A stretch of DNA of 8,714 nucleotides, taken from the NCBI GenBank assembly GCA_002390155.1, contig DGOS01000051.1, forward strand, positions 1 to 8,714. The letters are read 5' to 3'. The DNA comes from Hyphomicrobiaceae bacterium UBA4460 (GTDB taxonomy: Bacteria; Pseudomonadota; Alphaproteobacteria; Rhizobiales; Methyloligellaceae). Shown here piece after piece: positions 1 through 6,715 of this stretch. The notes under the pieces are model-generated. The model was not told the DNA's origin. It saw only the letters and a list, made by a program, of their open reading frames with translations, and made no database searches. Position 1 is the stretch's first letter, and each line of letters opens with the position of its first letter. The position numbers and the translations under genes are program-made.

Positions 1-975
1 AACACATCCACCCATAAGCCCTCCTCCGTCACGGTCACCACGACGGCGCGGCTGCATTTCGGCTTCCTGGATCCGAGCGGGCGCAGCGACCAGCCGTTCG
101 GCAGTTTCGGCCTGTCGCTGGACCAGCCGCTAACACGGCTCACGCTAGAGCCCGCGGAAACGCCTTCTGTGAGCGGCCCGGAAGGGGCTCGCGCCGGCCG
201 CTATCTGATGACCGTCGCGGAGGCTTGCGGGATCGCCCGCACCTACCGGCTTGAGGTCACCGAAGCCATTCCACCGCATGCAGGGCTCGGCTCGGGTACC
301 CAGCTCGCTCTTGCTGTCGGCGCCGCCTTCGCCGCAGCAGAAGGGCTCGACCTGAAACCACTGGAGATCGCAGGGATTCTTGGGCGCGGCGCCCGCTCAG
401 GCATCGGCATGGCCACGTTCGAGGTGGGCGGCGCGGTGCTGGACACGGGCCCCCGCGACGGCGCGCTTCCACAACTTCTAGCGCGCGTCCCCTTCCCCGA
501 GGCCTGGCGCGCGCTCCTGATCTTCGATCCCGCCACCAAAGGGCTCGACGGCGCCAGCGAGGTCGCGGCGTTCGAGGCGCTGCCGGCCTTCCCGGACGCG
601 CAAGCGGCGGATTTGCGCGCGCGGATCGCCGAGACGGCGCTGCCGGCCCTCCAGAACGAGGATTTCGAGAGTTTCTGCGCGCAAGTCGGCTACCTCCAGG
701 ACCGCATGGGCGCCTATTTCGGACCGCTTCAGGGAGGCGCCTATACGAGCCCCTGTGTCGGCGCCGTGCTCCGGGGTTTGCGAGCGGACGGGGTGATAGG
801 GCTCGGCCAGAGCAGTTGGGGTCCGACCGGATTTGCCTTCGCCCCTGACGAGGAGACCGGCCAACGGCTCCTGGCGGCGGCCAAAGCCCATGCGGAGGCC
901 CATGCGCCGCAAGGCGATCTGCGCTTCACCCTGGCGCGCGGGCGCAATAGCGGCGCCGACATCACCGTGGAATAG
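1..975 (+). CDS. mptG: Beta-ribofuranosylaminobenzene 5'-phosphate (beta-RFAP) synthase, 5' end cut by the window
   Basis: This enzyme condenses p-aminobenzoate (or p-hydroxybenzoate) with PRPP, releasing CO2 and PPi, in an early committed step of (tetrahydro)methanopterin synthesis in the cytoplasm. In methylotrophs it is called orf4. The frame is open from base 1 and no ATG, GTG or TTG occurs before 169. The GTG at 169 is not the real start, because conserved sequence precedes it: RLHFGFLD at visible residues 17-24, typical of the family N-terminus. The true start probably lies only a few codons upstream of the window. A GHMP-kinase-like glycine-rich loop, PPHAGLGSGTQ, is at visible residues 91-101. 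RGARSGIG is at 129-136 and the family signature GLGQSSWGPTG at 267-277. About 324 residues are visible, close to the usual family size, so the protein appears nearly complete. It lies 113 bases upstream of mtdB on the same strand. Confidence 0.93.
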   Translation, partial: NTSTHKPSSVTVTTTARLHFGFLDPSGRSDQPFGSFGLSLDQPLTRLTLEPAETPSVSGPEGARAGRYLMTVAEACGIARTYRLEVTEAIPPHAGLGSGTQLALAVGAAFAAAEGLDLKPLEIAGILGRGARSGIGMATFEVGGAVLDTGPRDGALPQLLARVPFPEAWRALLIFDPATKGLDGASEVAAFEALPAFPDAQAADLRARIAETALPALQNEDFESFCAQVGYLQDRMGAYFGPLQGGAYTSPCVGAVLRGLRADGVIGLGQSSWGPTGFAFAPDEETGQRLLAAAKAHAEAHAPQGDLRFTLARGRNSGADITVE

Positions 976-1088
976 CCCACGAAAATCGCCAAGGCGCGGC
1001 GAAGAGGTGCTTTGCCCCCGCGCGCGGTGTGCTAAAGCGAAGCCCCCGGCATTCGTACCGCAGCAAGACGACAGGAGATCGAAAGCGA

Positions 1089-1985
1089 ATGGCCCCGCCA
1101 CGCATTTTGCACATGATGACGCCGCTCAAGCATATGAGCCCGTTCGACGTGAACATGGCGCTCGACGCCGGATACGACGACGCCATCACCTACACCAATG
1201 TGACCATCGATGACGTCTACGGCCTCATTCAGGACGCGATCTTCTCGCGCAGCCCCGAGGGGATCAAACGGCAAGGCGCGTTTATCGGCGGCAAGCGCGC
1301 CATCGAGGCGCTGGACATGATGGACCGCGCCAAGAAGGCCATGGTTCCGCCCTTCGAGATCTCCGTCTTCGCCGACCCGGCCGGCTCCTTCACCACCGCA
1401 GCGGCCATGGTGGCCTGCGCCAAGAAGGCGTTGCAGGAGAAGTTCGACACGGACCTCGAAGGCAAGCGCGTGGTCGTGTTCGGCGGTACGGGCGTGGTGG
1501 CCTTCGCCTCCGCCGTTATCGCCTCCACCGGCGGCGCCAAGTCCGTCCTAGTCGGCTATGACGGACCGGAGCGCGTGCGCCGGCTGACCATGGAAGCCAA
1601 CGACCGGTTCGAGGCCAATCTCGGCTATGCCGACGGCACCACCGAGGAGCAGAAATCCGAGCTTGCGGAAAGCGCCGATGTCATTTTCTCCGCAGGGCCC
1701 GCAGGCCGGCAGATCCTCAGCCTGGCGCAAATCAAACCGGCCAAGGACTTGAAGGTGGTCGCCGATGTGAATGCGGTGCCGCCACTCGGCATCGAAGGTG
1801 TCGGCATCAAGGACAAGGGCACGCCCATCGACGGAACGGGCGCGGTCGGTATCGGCGCACTCGCCATCGGCGACGTGAAATACAAAACCGAAGCCGGTCT
1901 CTTCAAGGAGATGATCGAGGCCGACAAACCCGTCTATCTCGATTTCCGTGCCGCCTATCGGCTCGCACAAGATCTCGTCTCCTAG
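1089..1985 (+). CDS. mtdB: NAD(P)-dependent methylene-tetrahydromethanopterin dehydrogenase
   Basis: MtdB oxidises methylene-H4MPT to methenyl-H4MPT with NAD+ or NADP+, the first oxidation after formaldehyde capture. The product has 298 residues, the normal size. The N-terminal part contains LKHMSPFDVNMALDAG (residues 13-28) and FADPAGSFTTAAAMV (94-108), both typical of the MtdA/MtdB family. A Rossmann nucleotide-binding stretch VVVFGGTGVVAFASAV is at 128-143. ADVNAVPPLGI (225-235) and VGIGALAIGDVKY (253-265) are also family-like. The frame is open further upstream (to 1029), but the ATG at 1089 gives the family N-terminus (MAPPRILHMMTPLKHMS) and has AGGAG at 1073-1077, 11 bases before it. 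MtdA is the closest alternative: it also uses H4F and is NADP-specific. The H4MPT-gene context favours MtdB, but cofactor specificity cannot be decided here. The 113-base gap upstream could hold a promoter, although no convincing one was recognised. Confidence 0.93.
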   Translation: MAPPRILHMMTPLKHMSPFDVNMALDAGYDDAITYTNVTIDDVYGLIQDAIFSRSPEGIKRQGAFIGGKRAIEALDMMDRAKKAMVPPFEISVFADPAGSFTTAAAMVACAKKALQEKFDTDLEGKRVVVFGGTGVVAFASAVIASTGGAKSVLVGYDGPERVRRLTMEANDRFEANLGYADGTTEEQKSELAESADVIFSAGPAGRQILSLAQIKPAKDLKVVADVNAVPPLGIEGVGIKDKGTPIDGTGAVGIGALAIGDVKYKTEAGLFKEMIEADKPVYLDFRAAYRLAQDLVS

Positions 1986-3093
1986 AGGCGAATCCCTCCT
2001 GATTGCCGCGGTCTCGGGCCGCGCGCTGGCAGGCGCCGCACGCGATGCGGGCTACACGCCGCTCGTCGCCGACTTCTTCGCGGACCTGGATACGCAAGAG
2101 CTGGCCCATGCTTGCCGCAAGATGCCGGGCGAAATCTCGGACGGCTTCGACTGGCAACATTTGGAGCCCGCACTCGATGCGCTCTCGCAAAGCGCCCCCT
2201 CGCCCGTGCGCGGCCTGGTCTATGGCGCGGGCTTCGAAGACCGCGCGCATCTCCTGCCATATATCAACGAGCGTTGGCCGCTGCTCGGCAATGACGCACG
2301 CACCGTCACACGAATCAAAACGCCGGAGACGTTCTTCGCCACACTTGACGAACTGGGCATCGCCTACCCTGCGACGCAGACGGAGCGCCCGGCAAACCGC
2401 ACCGGCTGGGTCGCCAAACGCCGTGGCGGCGCTGGCGGCAGCCATATTGGCCAGGATGCCGACGCAAGCGACGTCTACTACCAGGAGTTGGTGAGCGGGC
2501 GCACCGTCTCGGCCCTCTTCGTCGCCAACGGACAAAACGTGCGCGTCCTCGGCCTTAGCGAGCAATGGACGGCGCCTGCTCCCGGAAAGCCTTGGCGCTA
2601 TGGCGGGGCGGTGTGTCCGGCGACGGTGCCGGACAGCACTGCCGCGCAGATGGAGCGCGCCACGCTCGGCGTGGCAAAGGTTTTTGGCCTCAAAGGGCTC
2701 GCCTCCGCCGACTTCGTGCTGACGGAAACCGAAATCTACCTGCTGGAAATCAACCCGCGCCCCGGCGCAACGCTGGATATCTACGCCTGCGCCAATCAGC
2801 CGCCGCTCGCCCTTCACCTCGATGCGCTAGCCAATCGCGCGCTTCCCAAAAATCAACCTGCGATTGAGGGGGCAGCGGCGGCGGCGATCGTCTTCGCGCC
2901 GGAAACGCTTGTCATACCGCACGACACGGCGTGGCCCACTTGGACCGCCGACCGGCCAAAACCCGGTGAGCGGATCGACAAACAGCGCCCGATATGCACT
3001 GTCTTGGCGCGCGCTGGGGACGAGGCGGAGGCAAGAAACCTCGCCGAGACGCGGCAAGCCAGCATACTGGCCAAGATACAAAACACACACTGA
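1948..3093 (+). CDS. ATP-grasp superfamily ligase, H4MPT-pathway accessory protein (orfY position)
   Basis: This looks like a predicted ATP-dependent carboxylate-amine ligase of the ATP-grasp superfamily. Such enzymes activate a carboxylate as an acyl-phosphate and couple it to an amine. The substrate is unknown. In the 381-residue reading, an N-terminal Rossmann-like preATP-grasp region runs to about residue 115 (SLLIAAVSGRALAGAA at 16-31). It is followed by WVAKRRGGAGGSHI (154-167, the ATP-binding lysine/glycine loop), YYQELVSGRTVSALFVANG (177-195) and the metal/phosphate motif YLLEINPRPGATLDIY (264-279). The start is uncertain. The only conventional candidate is GTG at 1948, which overlaps mtdB by 38 bases and lacks a clear ribosome-binding site. 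AGAGG at 1984-1988 lies 10 bases before a CTG at 1999, which would begin right at the conserved core. The gene sits between mtdB and mch, a position recalled as orfY in methylotroph islands. A role in H4MPT or methylofuran synthesis is inferred from context alone. Confidence 0.85.
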   Translation: MPPIGSHKISSPRGESLLIAAVSGRALAGAARDAGYTPLVADFFADLDTQELAHACRKMPGEISDGFDWQHLEPALDALSQSAPSPVRGLVYGAGFEDRAHLLPYINERWPLLGNDARTVTRIKTPETFFATLDELGIAYPATQTERPANRTGWVAKRRGGAGGSHIGQDADASDVYYQELVSGRTVSALFVANGQNVRVLGLSEQWTAPAPGKPWRYGGAVCPATVPDSTAAQMERATLGVAKVFGLKGLASADFVLTETEIYLLEINPRPGATLDIYACANQPPLALHLDALANRALPKNQPAIEGAAAAAIVFAPETLVIPHDTAWPTWTADRPKPGERIDKQRPICTVLARAGDEAEARNLAETRQASILAKIQNTH

Positions 3094-3113
3094 GCGTTGA
3101 GGGGGAGGCTGAG

Positions 3114-4118
3114 TTGAGCAAGAACAAGAACAAAAAAAGCACAAAACAAGAGATGAGACTGCCGAGTATCAATGCCCAAGTCGCACCGCTGGTGCGCAAG
3201 ATTATCGACAATGCCGAAGCACTGCGTGTCGCAGTGACCAAAGGCTCGCTGGGCGAAACGCTGATCGATTGCGGCGTGGACGTCGTCGGTGGACTGGAAG
3301 CCGGTCGGCTTCTTTCGGAAGTATGCCTTGGTGGGCTTGGTCAGGTGACGTTCCAAACGATCGACACCGACAAGCCTTGGCCATTCATGGTGACCATCCA
3401 CACCAGCCAGCCGGTGCTCGCCTGTCTCGGCTCGCAATATGCGGGCTGGAGTCTGTCCGCCGACGTGGATGGCAAGAAGTTCAACGTGCTCGGCTCTGGG
3501 CCGGCCCGTGCCATCGGCTCCTCGGAGAAGCTGTTCGACGAACTCGGCTATCGCGACAAGGCCGACAGCGCCACGATCGTCATCGAGGCGGACAAGGCGC
3601 CGCCCGCGGCGCTCGTCGAGGAGATTGCCAAGGCCTGCAAGATCAAACCGGCGCAACTGACGATCCTGTTTGCGCCGACGTCGAGCCTTGCCGGCACCGT
3701 GCAGATCGCCGCGCGCTGTCTCGAGGTCGCGCTGCATAAAGCGCACGAGCTGCACTACCCGCTTGCGGACATTGTCGACGGGATCGCCACCGTGCCCGTG
3801 CCGCCGCCAACGCCCGGCTTCATCGAGGCCATGGGGCGCACCAATGACGCCATCATCTATGCCGGTTGCGTCCAGCTTTTTGTGACTGGCGATGCCGACG
3901 CGGCCAAGAAACTCGCCAATGAACTGCCGAGCGCCAATTCGAAGGACTACGGCAAGCCCTTCGCCGAAACGTTTGCCGCAGTGAAAGGCGACTTTTATCA
4001 AATCGATCCGATGCTGTTCAGCCCCGCCAAGGTCATTGTGAGTTCGCTTGACACCGGCGAGAGCTTCCACAGCGGCAAGATCGACGACGCCGTGTTGCAG
4101 CGCTCCTTCACCACCTGA
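3114..4118 (+). CDS. mch: Methenyl-tetrahydromethanopterin cyclohydrolase
   Basis: Mch reversibly hydrolyses N5,N10-methenyl-H4MPT to N5-formyl-H4MPT, which then passes its formyl group to methylofuran. From the TTG at 3114 the protein has 334 residues. Family-typical stretches include LGETLIDCGVDVVGGLEAG (46-64), HTSQPVLACLGSQYAGWSL (96-114), LGSGPARAIG (126-135), VPVPPPTPGFIEAMGRTNDAIIYAG (227-251) and KDYGKPFAETFAA (277-289). The start was chosen because a strong Shine-Dalgarno sequence (GGGGGAGG, 3101-3108) lies 5 bases before the TTG. The resulting extra N-terminus is lysine-rich (SKNKNKKSTK). The alternative ATG at 3153 gives 321 residues, nearer the usual Mch length, with only a weak AAGAG-like site just before it. 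The gene begins 20 bases after the orfY-position gene and ends 6 bases before orf5, so it very likely belongs to the same operon. Confidence 0.95.
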   Translation: MSKNKNKKSTKQEMRLPSINAQVAPLVRKIIDNAEALRVAVTKGSLGETLIDCGVDVVGGLEAGRLLSEVCLGGLGQVTFQTIDTDKPWPFMVTIHTSQPVLACLGSQYAGWSLSADVDGKKFNVLGSGPARAIGSSEKLFDELGYRDKADSATIVIEADKAPPAALVEEIAKACKIKPAQLTILFAPTSSLAGTVQIAARCLEVALHKAHELHYPLADIVDGIATVPVPPPTPGFIEAMGRTNDAIIYAGCVQLFVTGDADAAKKLANELPSANSKDYGKPFAETFAAVKGDFYQIDPMLFSPAKVIVSSLDTGESFHSGKIDDAVLQRSFTT

Positions 4119-4124
4119 TCGCTA

Positions 4125-5060
4125 ATGACAGCCAAGACGACCACCAATCCGTCCATCGTCCTGTTCGGCGACGGACGCGATTGGCATGGGCGGAGCCTGT
4201 TACGCGCCTTCAAGCGCCGGGGCATCAAGCCGGTCGTCGCGCCGCTGGCGCGTTGCGGCTTCTCCACGGAGACCGCGACGGGACTCGCCATTCTGGGCCT
4301 TGGCGACCATCGGCCTGAAGGCGCCTTTGTGCGTTTCATTCCCGGCGGCAGTTTCGAGCAGGTGACGCTTTATCTCGGCCTGCTGCATGGCTTGCGCGAG
4401 CTCGGCGTCACGGTGTGGAACGATGCGCGCGCCATCGAACGCTGCGTGGACAAGTCGACCACCACCTTCTTCTTGCAAAAGGCGGGGCTGCCGACGCCGC
4501 GCACCTTCGCTGGCGTTGATCGCGCGAATGCAGAAGAGATCGTCACGCGCCTTGCCGCGGAGGGTCACCGGCTGGTGCAGAAGCCGCTGTTTGGTGCGCA
4601 AGGCGAAGGCTTGCGGCTGATTGAGAGCCCCGCGGATCTGTCGCCGCCCGAAGAGGTGGAGGGCACATACTACCTGCAAGAGTTCGTGCCGACGCCGACG
4701 GATCGCTATCAGGATTGGCGGCTCTTTGTCTGCGCGGGGCAGGTCATTAGCGCTATGATCCGTCATGGGCCCAGTTGGATCACGAACATCAAGCAAGGCG
4801 CGCGGGCTAAGGCGGCGATCCCGAGCCAGGACCTTACCGAACTTGCGTTGCGTGCCGCGGCCTGTGTCGGCGCCGACTATGCCGGTGTCGACATTATCCA
4901 GGCGCCCGACGGGCAGTTCCTGGTACTGGAGGTGAATTCCATGCCGGCGTGGAACGGACTTCAGCGTGTGACCCGGTCCGGCATCTCCGATCAGGTCGTC
5001 GATGCGTTTCTCGCCGCGTGCTTGCCTCCGGCCCTCAGCCACGCCGAAGAGGAAGCGTGA
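4125..5060 (+). CDS. RimK-like ATP-grasp ligase, H4MPT-pathway protein orf5
   Basis: A 311-residue member of the ATP-grasp superfamily, closest in pattern to the RimK/MptN glutamate ligases, which add glutamate to a protein or cofactor using ATP. Visible motifs are NDARAIERCVDKSTTTFFLQKAG (99-121, the usual entry into the ATP-grasp fold, with the N...K...T pattern), LVQKPLFGAQGEGL (150-163, ATP-binding lysine and glycine-rich loop), YYLQEFVP (182-189), DWRLFVCAG (197-205) and LEVNSMPAWNGLQ (268-280, metal-binding E-x-N). It starts 6 bases after the mch stop. No good ribosome-binding site is visible, so translation is probably coupled to mch. Its stop overlaps the next start by 4 bases. Methylotroph islands carry this gene as orf5, between mch and orf7. 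Adding glutamate to H4MPT or to the glutamate-rich tail of methylofuran is a reasonable inference, but no substrate is shown by the sequence. Confidence 0.88.
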   Translation: MTAKTTTNPSIVLFGDGRDWHGRSLLRAFKRRGIKPVVAPLARCGFSTETATGLAILGLGDHRPEGAFVRFIPGGSFEQVTLYLGLLHGLRELGVTVWNDARAIERCVDKSTTTFFLQKAGLPTPRTFAGVDRANAEEIVTRLAAEGHRLVQKPLFGAQGEGLRLIESPADLSPPEEVEGTYYLQEFVPTPTDRYQDWRLFVCAGQVISAMIRHGPSWITNIKQGARAKAAIPSQDLTELALRAAACVGADYAGVDIIQAPDGQFLVLEVNSMPAWNGLQRVTRSGISDQVVDAFLAACLPPALSHAEEEA

Positions 5061-5905
5061 CGTCCGGCCTAAGCCCAGAGAAGGTTTCCCAGCTTTTCCT
5101 TGACGCTTGCCTTGCCGAACTCGATGCGCTGAAGCCGGGCAATGTGCACCGCTTTGCCGACGGTCATGGGATGAGCGTGGCCGATTTCGAGAAAAGCGCC
5201 GCCGCGGCCGCGCCCGCGATGGGGGACGCCGGGCTAGACCTGGGCGCCCGCATCGAGCAGGCGGTGGCGGCGACGCAGGTAGCCGTCGGTCAGAACACAA
5301 ATCTCGGCATCATCCTTCTGGCCGCGCCGCTGGCCCAGGCGGCACTCGCCCCCCTCCCCGGCAACCTGCATGCGCGGCTCCGCGCCGTCTTGGACAGCCT
5401 CACGGTCGAGGACGCGCGTGCCGCCTATCGCGCCATCCGCACCGCCGAGCCCGGCGGGCTCGGGAACGCGCCCGCGCACGACGTGGCTGGCGAGCCGGAC
5501 GTCACATTGCTGGAAGCCATGAGCGCGGCGGAGACGAAGGACAGAATTGCATGGAACTACACCCATGGCTTCGTGGACATCTTCGACCTCGGACTGAAAT
5601 GGCTGGAGGGCGGCCGACGGCGCTGGGGCTCGGTCCACTGGGTGACGACCTACGTCTATCTGGGTTTCCTGGCCCATATCCCCGATACGCTGATCGAGCG
5701 CAAATTCGGGAGCGAGGCCGCAAGTGAGGTGCGCGACGAGGCACGGCCCATCGAGGCCGGTCTGTCCCAATGCGCCGCGCCTCAGGACATGGCCGCCCCG
5801 CTGCACGCATTCGACGCCTCTTTAAAGGAACGGGGGCTGAATCCGGGGACTTCCGCCGATCTCACCGTGGCGACCCTGTTCGCGGCCGCGCTTCAGGGCC
5901 TGTAA
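5057..5905 (+). CDS. CitG-like (triphosphoribosyl-dephospho-CoA synthase family) H4MPT-pathway protein orf7
   Basis: A 282-residue protein related to CitG/MdcB, enzymes that join a ribosyl group of ATP to dephospho-CoA to build the citrate lyase prosthetic group. Here the relation is only to the family: no citrate lyase or malonate decarboxylase genes are nearby. Family-type motifs are LDALKPGNVHRF (22-33), VAVGQNTNLGIILLAAPLA (75-93, equivalent to the NTHKG segment of CitG but with NTNLG), GGLGNAPAHDV (133-143) and GLNPGTSADLTVATLF (260-275). The start is the GTG at 5057, overlapping the orf5 stop by 4 bases. A purine-rich GAGGA at 5049-5053 lies close before it. The frame is open upstream into orf5, but that extension is arginine-rich out-of-frame sequence. 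Methylotroph islands carry it as orf7, where it is thought to be needed for H4MPT or a related cofactor. The actual reaction is unknown. Confidence 0.88.
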   Translation: MTSGLSPEKVSQLFLDACLAELDALKPGNVHRFADGHGMSVADFEKSAAAAAPAMGDAGLDLGARIEQAVAATQVAVGQNTNLGIILLAAPLAQAALAPLPGNLHARLRAVLDSLTVEDARAAYRAIRTAEPGGLGNAPAHDVAGEPDVTLLEAMSAAETKDRIAWNYTHGFVDIFDLGLKWLEGGRRRWGSVHWVTTYVYLGFLAHIPDTLIERKFGSEAASEVRDEARPIEAGLSQCAAPQDMAAPLHAFDASLKERGLNPGTSADLTVATLFAAALQGL

Positions 5906-5955
5906 ACCACCCCCTCGGGAAAGACCAAACGGCGGCAAAATCTGCCAATATCGGC

Positions 5956-5983
5956 TTGCATCCCTGCCGCCCGGCCTTATGTT
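5956..5983 (+). promoter_or_regulatory. Possible sigma-70-type promoter of fae
   Basis: TTGCAT at 5956-5961 and TATGTT at 5978-5983 are separated by 16 bases and lie 50-80 bases after the orf7 stop. Each hexamer matches the -35/-10 consensus at four of six positions. Transcription would start near 5990, leaving a leader of about 110 bases that contains the hairpin at 6020-6063. The rest of the 193-base orf7-fae gap holds no gene. This call rests on hexamer resemblance only. Confidence 0.33.
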
Positions 5984-6019
5984 CACCAGCGCGGAGCTCT
6001 GACTACGAGTTGCGACGGC

Positions 6020-6063
6020 GTATCGCCGGGCTATGGGCCGGCGGTGCCGTTTTGTTATTTTTT
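6020..6063 (+). terminator. Terminator-like hairpin with T-rich tract in the fae leader (possible attenuator)
   Basis: Bases 6020-6029 can pair with 6038-6047: ten consecutive pairs, two of them G-T wobbles, with a core of CGCCGG against CCGGCG and an 8-base loop. After two bases follows a tract at 6050-6063 in which 12 of 14 bases are T. This is the form of an intrinsic terminator on the plus strand. It is 114 bases after the orf7 stop and ends 35 bases before the fae ATG. It could end the mtdB-to-orf7 operon or control read-through into fae. The run of T is interrupted by one G and one A, so it may be leaky. Confidence 0.6.
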
Positions 6064-6098
6064 AGATCACGTCTCAGTATTTAGGGAGGGGTTGGCTC

Positions 6099-6608
6099 AT
6101 GGCCAAAATCACCGGTGTTAGCGTTGGCGAGTCTCTCGTCGGCGACGGTAACGAAGTTGCTCATATCGATCTGTTGATCGGTCCCCGCGGTAGCGCCGTC
6201 GAGACGGCCTTCTGCAACGCGCTGACCAACAACAAGGATGGTTTCACGACGCTGCTCGCAGTTGTCGCGCCGAACCTGCTCTGCAAGCCGGCAACGATCC
6301 TTTACAATAAGGTCACCATCAAGAACGCCACTCAGGCCGTTCAGATGTTTGGCCCTGCGCAGTACGCCGTGGCCAAGGCCGTGGCTGACTCCGTGGCCGA
6401 GGGTGTGATCCCCGCCAACGAGGCAGACGATCTGTATGTCTGCGTTGGCGTGTTCATCCATTGGGAAGCCAAGGACGACAAGAAGATCCAGGACTTCAAC
6501 TACACGGCTACCAAGGAAGCCATCGCCCGCGCCGTTGCCGGCGAGCCGAAGGCCTCCGACGTGACCGCCAAGAAGGATTCCGCAGCCCATCCTTTCGCCG
6601 CTGGCTGA
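6099..6608 (+). CDS. fae: Formaldehyde-activating enzyme
   Basis: Fae catalyses the condensation of formaldehyde with H4MPT to methylene-H4MPT in the cytoplasm, the entry reaction of the pathway and the main formaldehyde-detoxifying step in methylotrophs. It is usually a very abundant protein. The product has 169 residues, the normal length. Diagnostic segments are [24 protein letters not shown] (15-38, including the conserved histidine at 22 held to be catalytic), [17 protein letters not shown] (44-60), [23 protein letters not shown] (83-105) and [15 protein letters not shown] (109-123), ending in AAHPFAAG. The ATG at 6099 is preceded by a strong ribosome-binding site, AGGGAGGGG (6083-6091), 7 bases away, as expected for a highly expressed gene. 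It is separated from orf7 by 193 bases with possible promoter and hairpin signals, and its own terminator lies at 6727-6762. No anomalies in length or motifs were seen. Confidence 0.98.
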   Translation: MAKITGVSVGESLVGDGNEVAHIDLLIGPRGSAVETAFCNALTNNKDGFTTLLAVVAPNLLCKPATILYNKVTIKNATQAVQMFGPAQYAVAKAVADSVAEGVIPANEADDLYVCVGVFIHWEAKDDKKIQDFNYTATKEAIARAVAGEPKASDVTAKKDSAAHPFAAG

Positions 6609-6715
6609 AAAGGAGAGGACCCCGATCGGGATGCTCCCGGCGGAGAATGTGGGCCGGGCCCGATTCGGCGGTTGCTGAAAAAGCTTGGTTTCTAAGACAC
6701 AGGGCTAACCGCCCA

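Noticed and set aside
1009..1037. A promoter-like TTTGCC ... GCTAAA pair upstream of mtdB
   Set aside because: The spacing between plausible hexamers is about 13-14 bases, too short, and the matches are poor. The gap may well hold a promoter, but this one cannot be supported.
478..1101. Long open frames on the minus strand opposite the beta-RFAP synthase, mtdB, ATP-grasp and mch genes (others include 1903-2817 and 2853-4070)
   Set aside because: These are typical shadow frames of GC-rich coding sequence: arginine/alanine-rich or composition-biased products without recognisable motifs, opposite genes with clear family signatures.
5979..6002. A seven-codon open frame (ATG TTC ... TGA, MFTSAEL) just before the fae leader hairpin, possibly a leader peptide
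   Set aside because: It has no ribosome-binding site, no run of regulatory codons, and its ATG falls within the proposed -10 hexamer, so it would not be in the transcript.
6052..6080. TTGTTA and CAGTAT with 17-base spacing as an alternative fae promoter
   Set aside because: Transcription would begin inside the fae ribosome-binding site (6083-6091), and the -10 match is weak.
6621..6639. Short palindromes after fae (CCCGATCGGG; CGGGA-TGC-TCCCG) as a terminator
   Set aside because: No T tract follows, and a far better terminator lies at 6727-6762.
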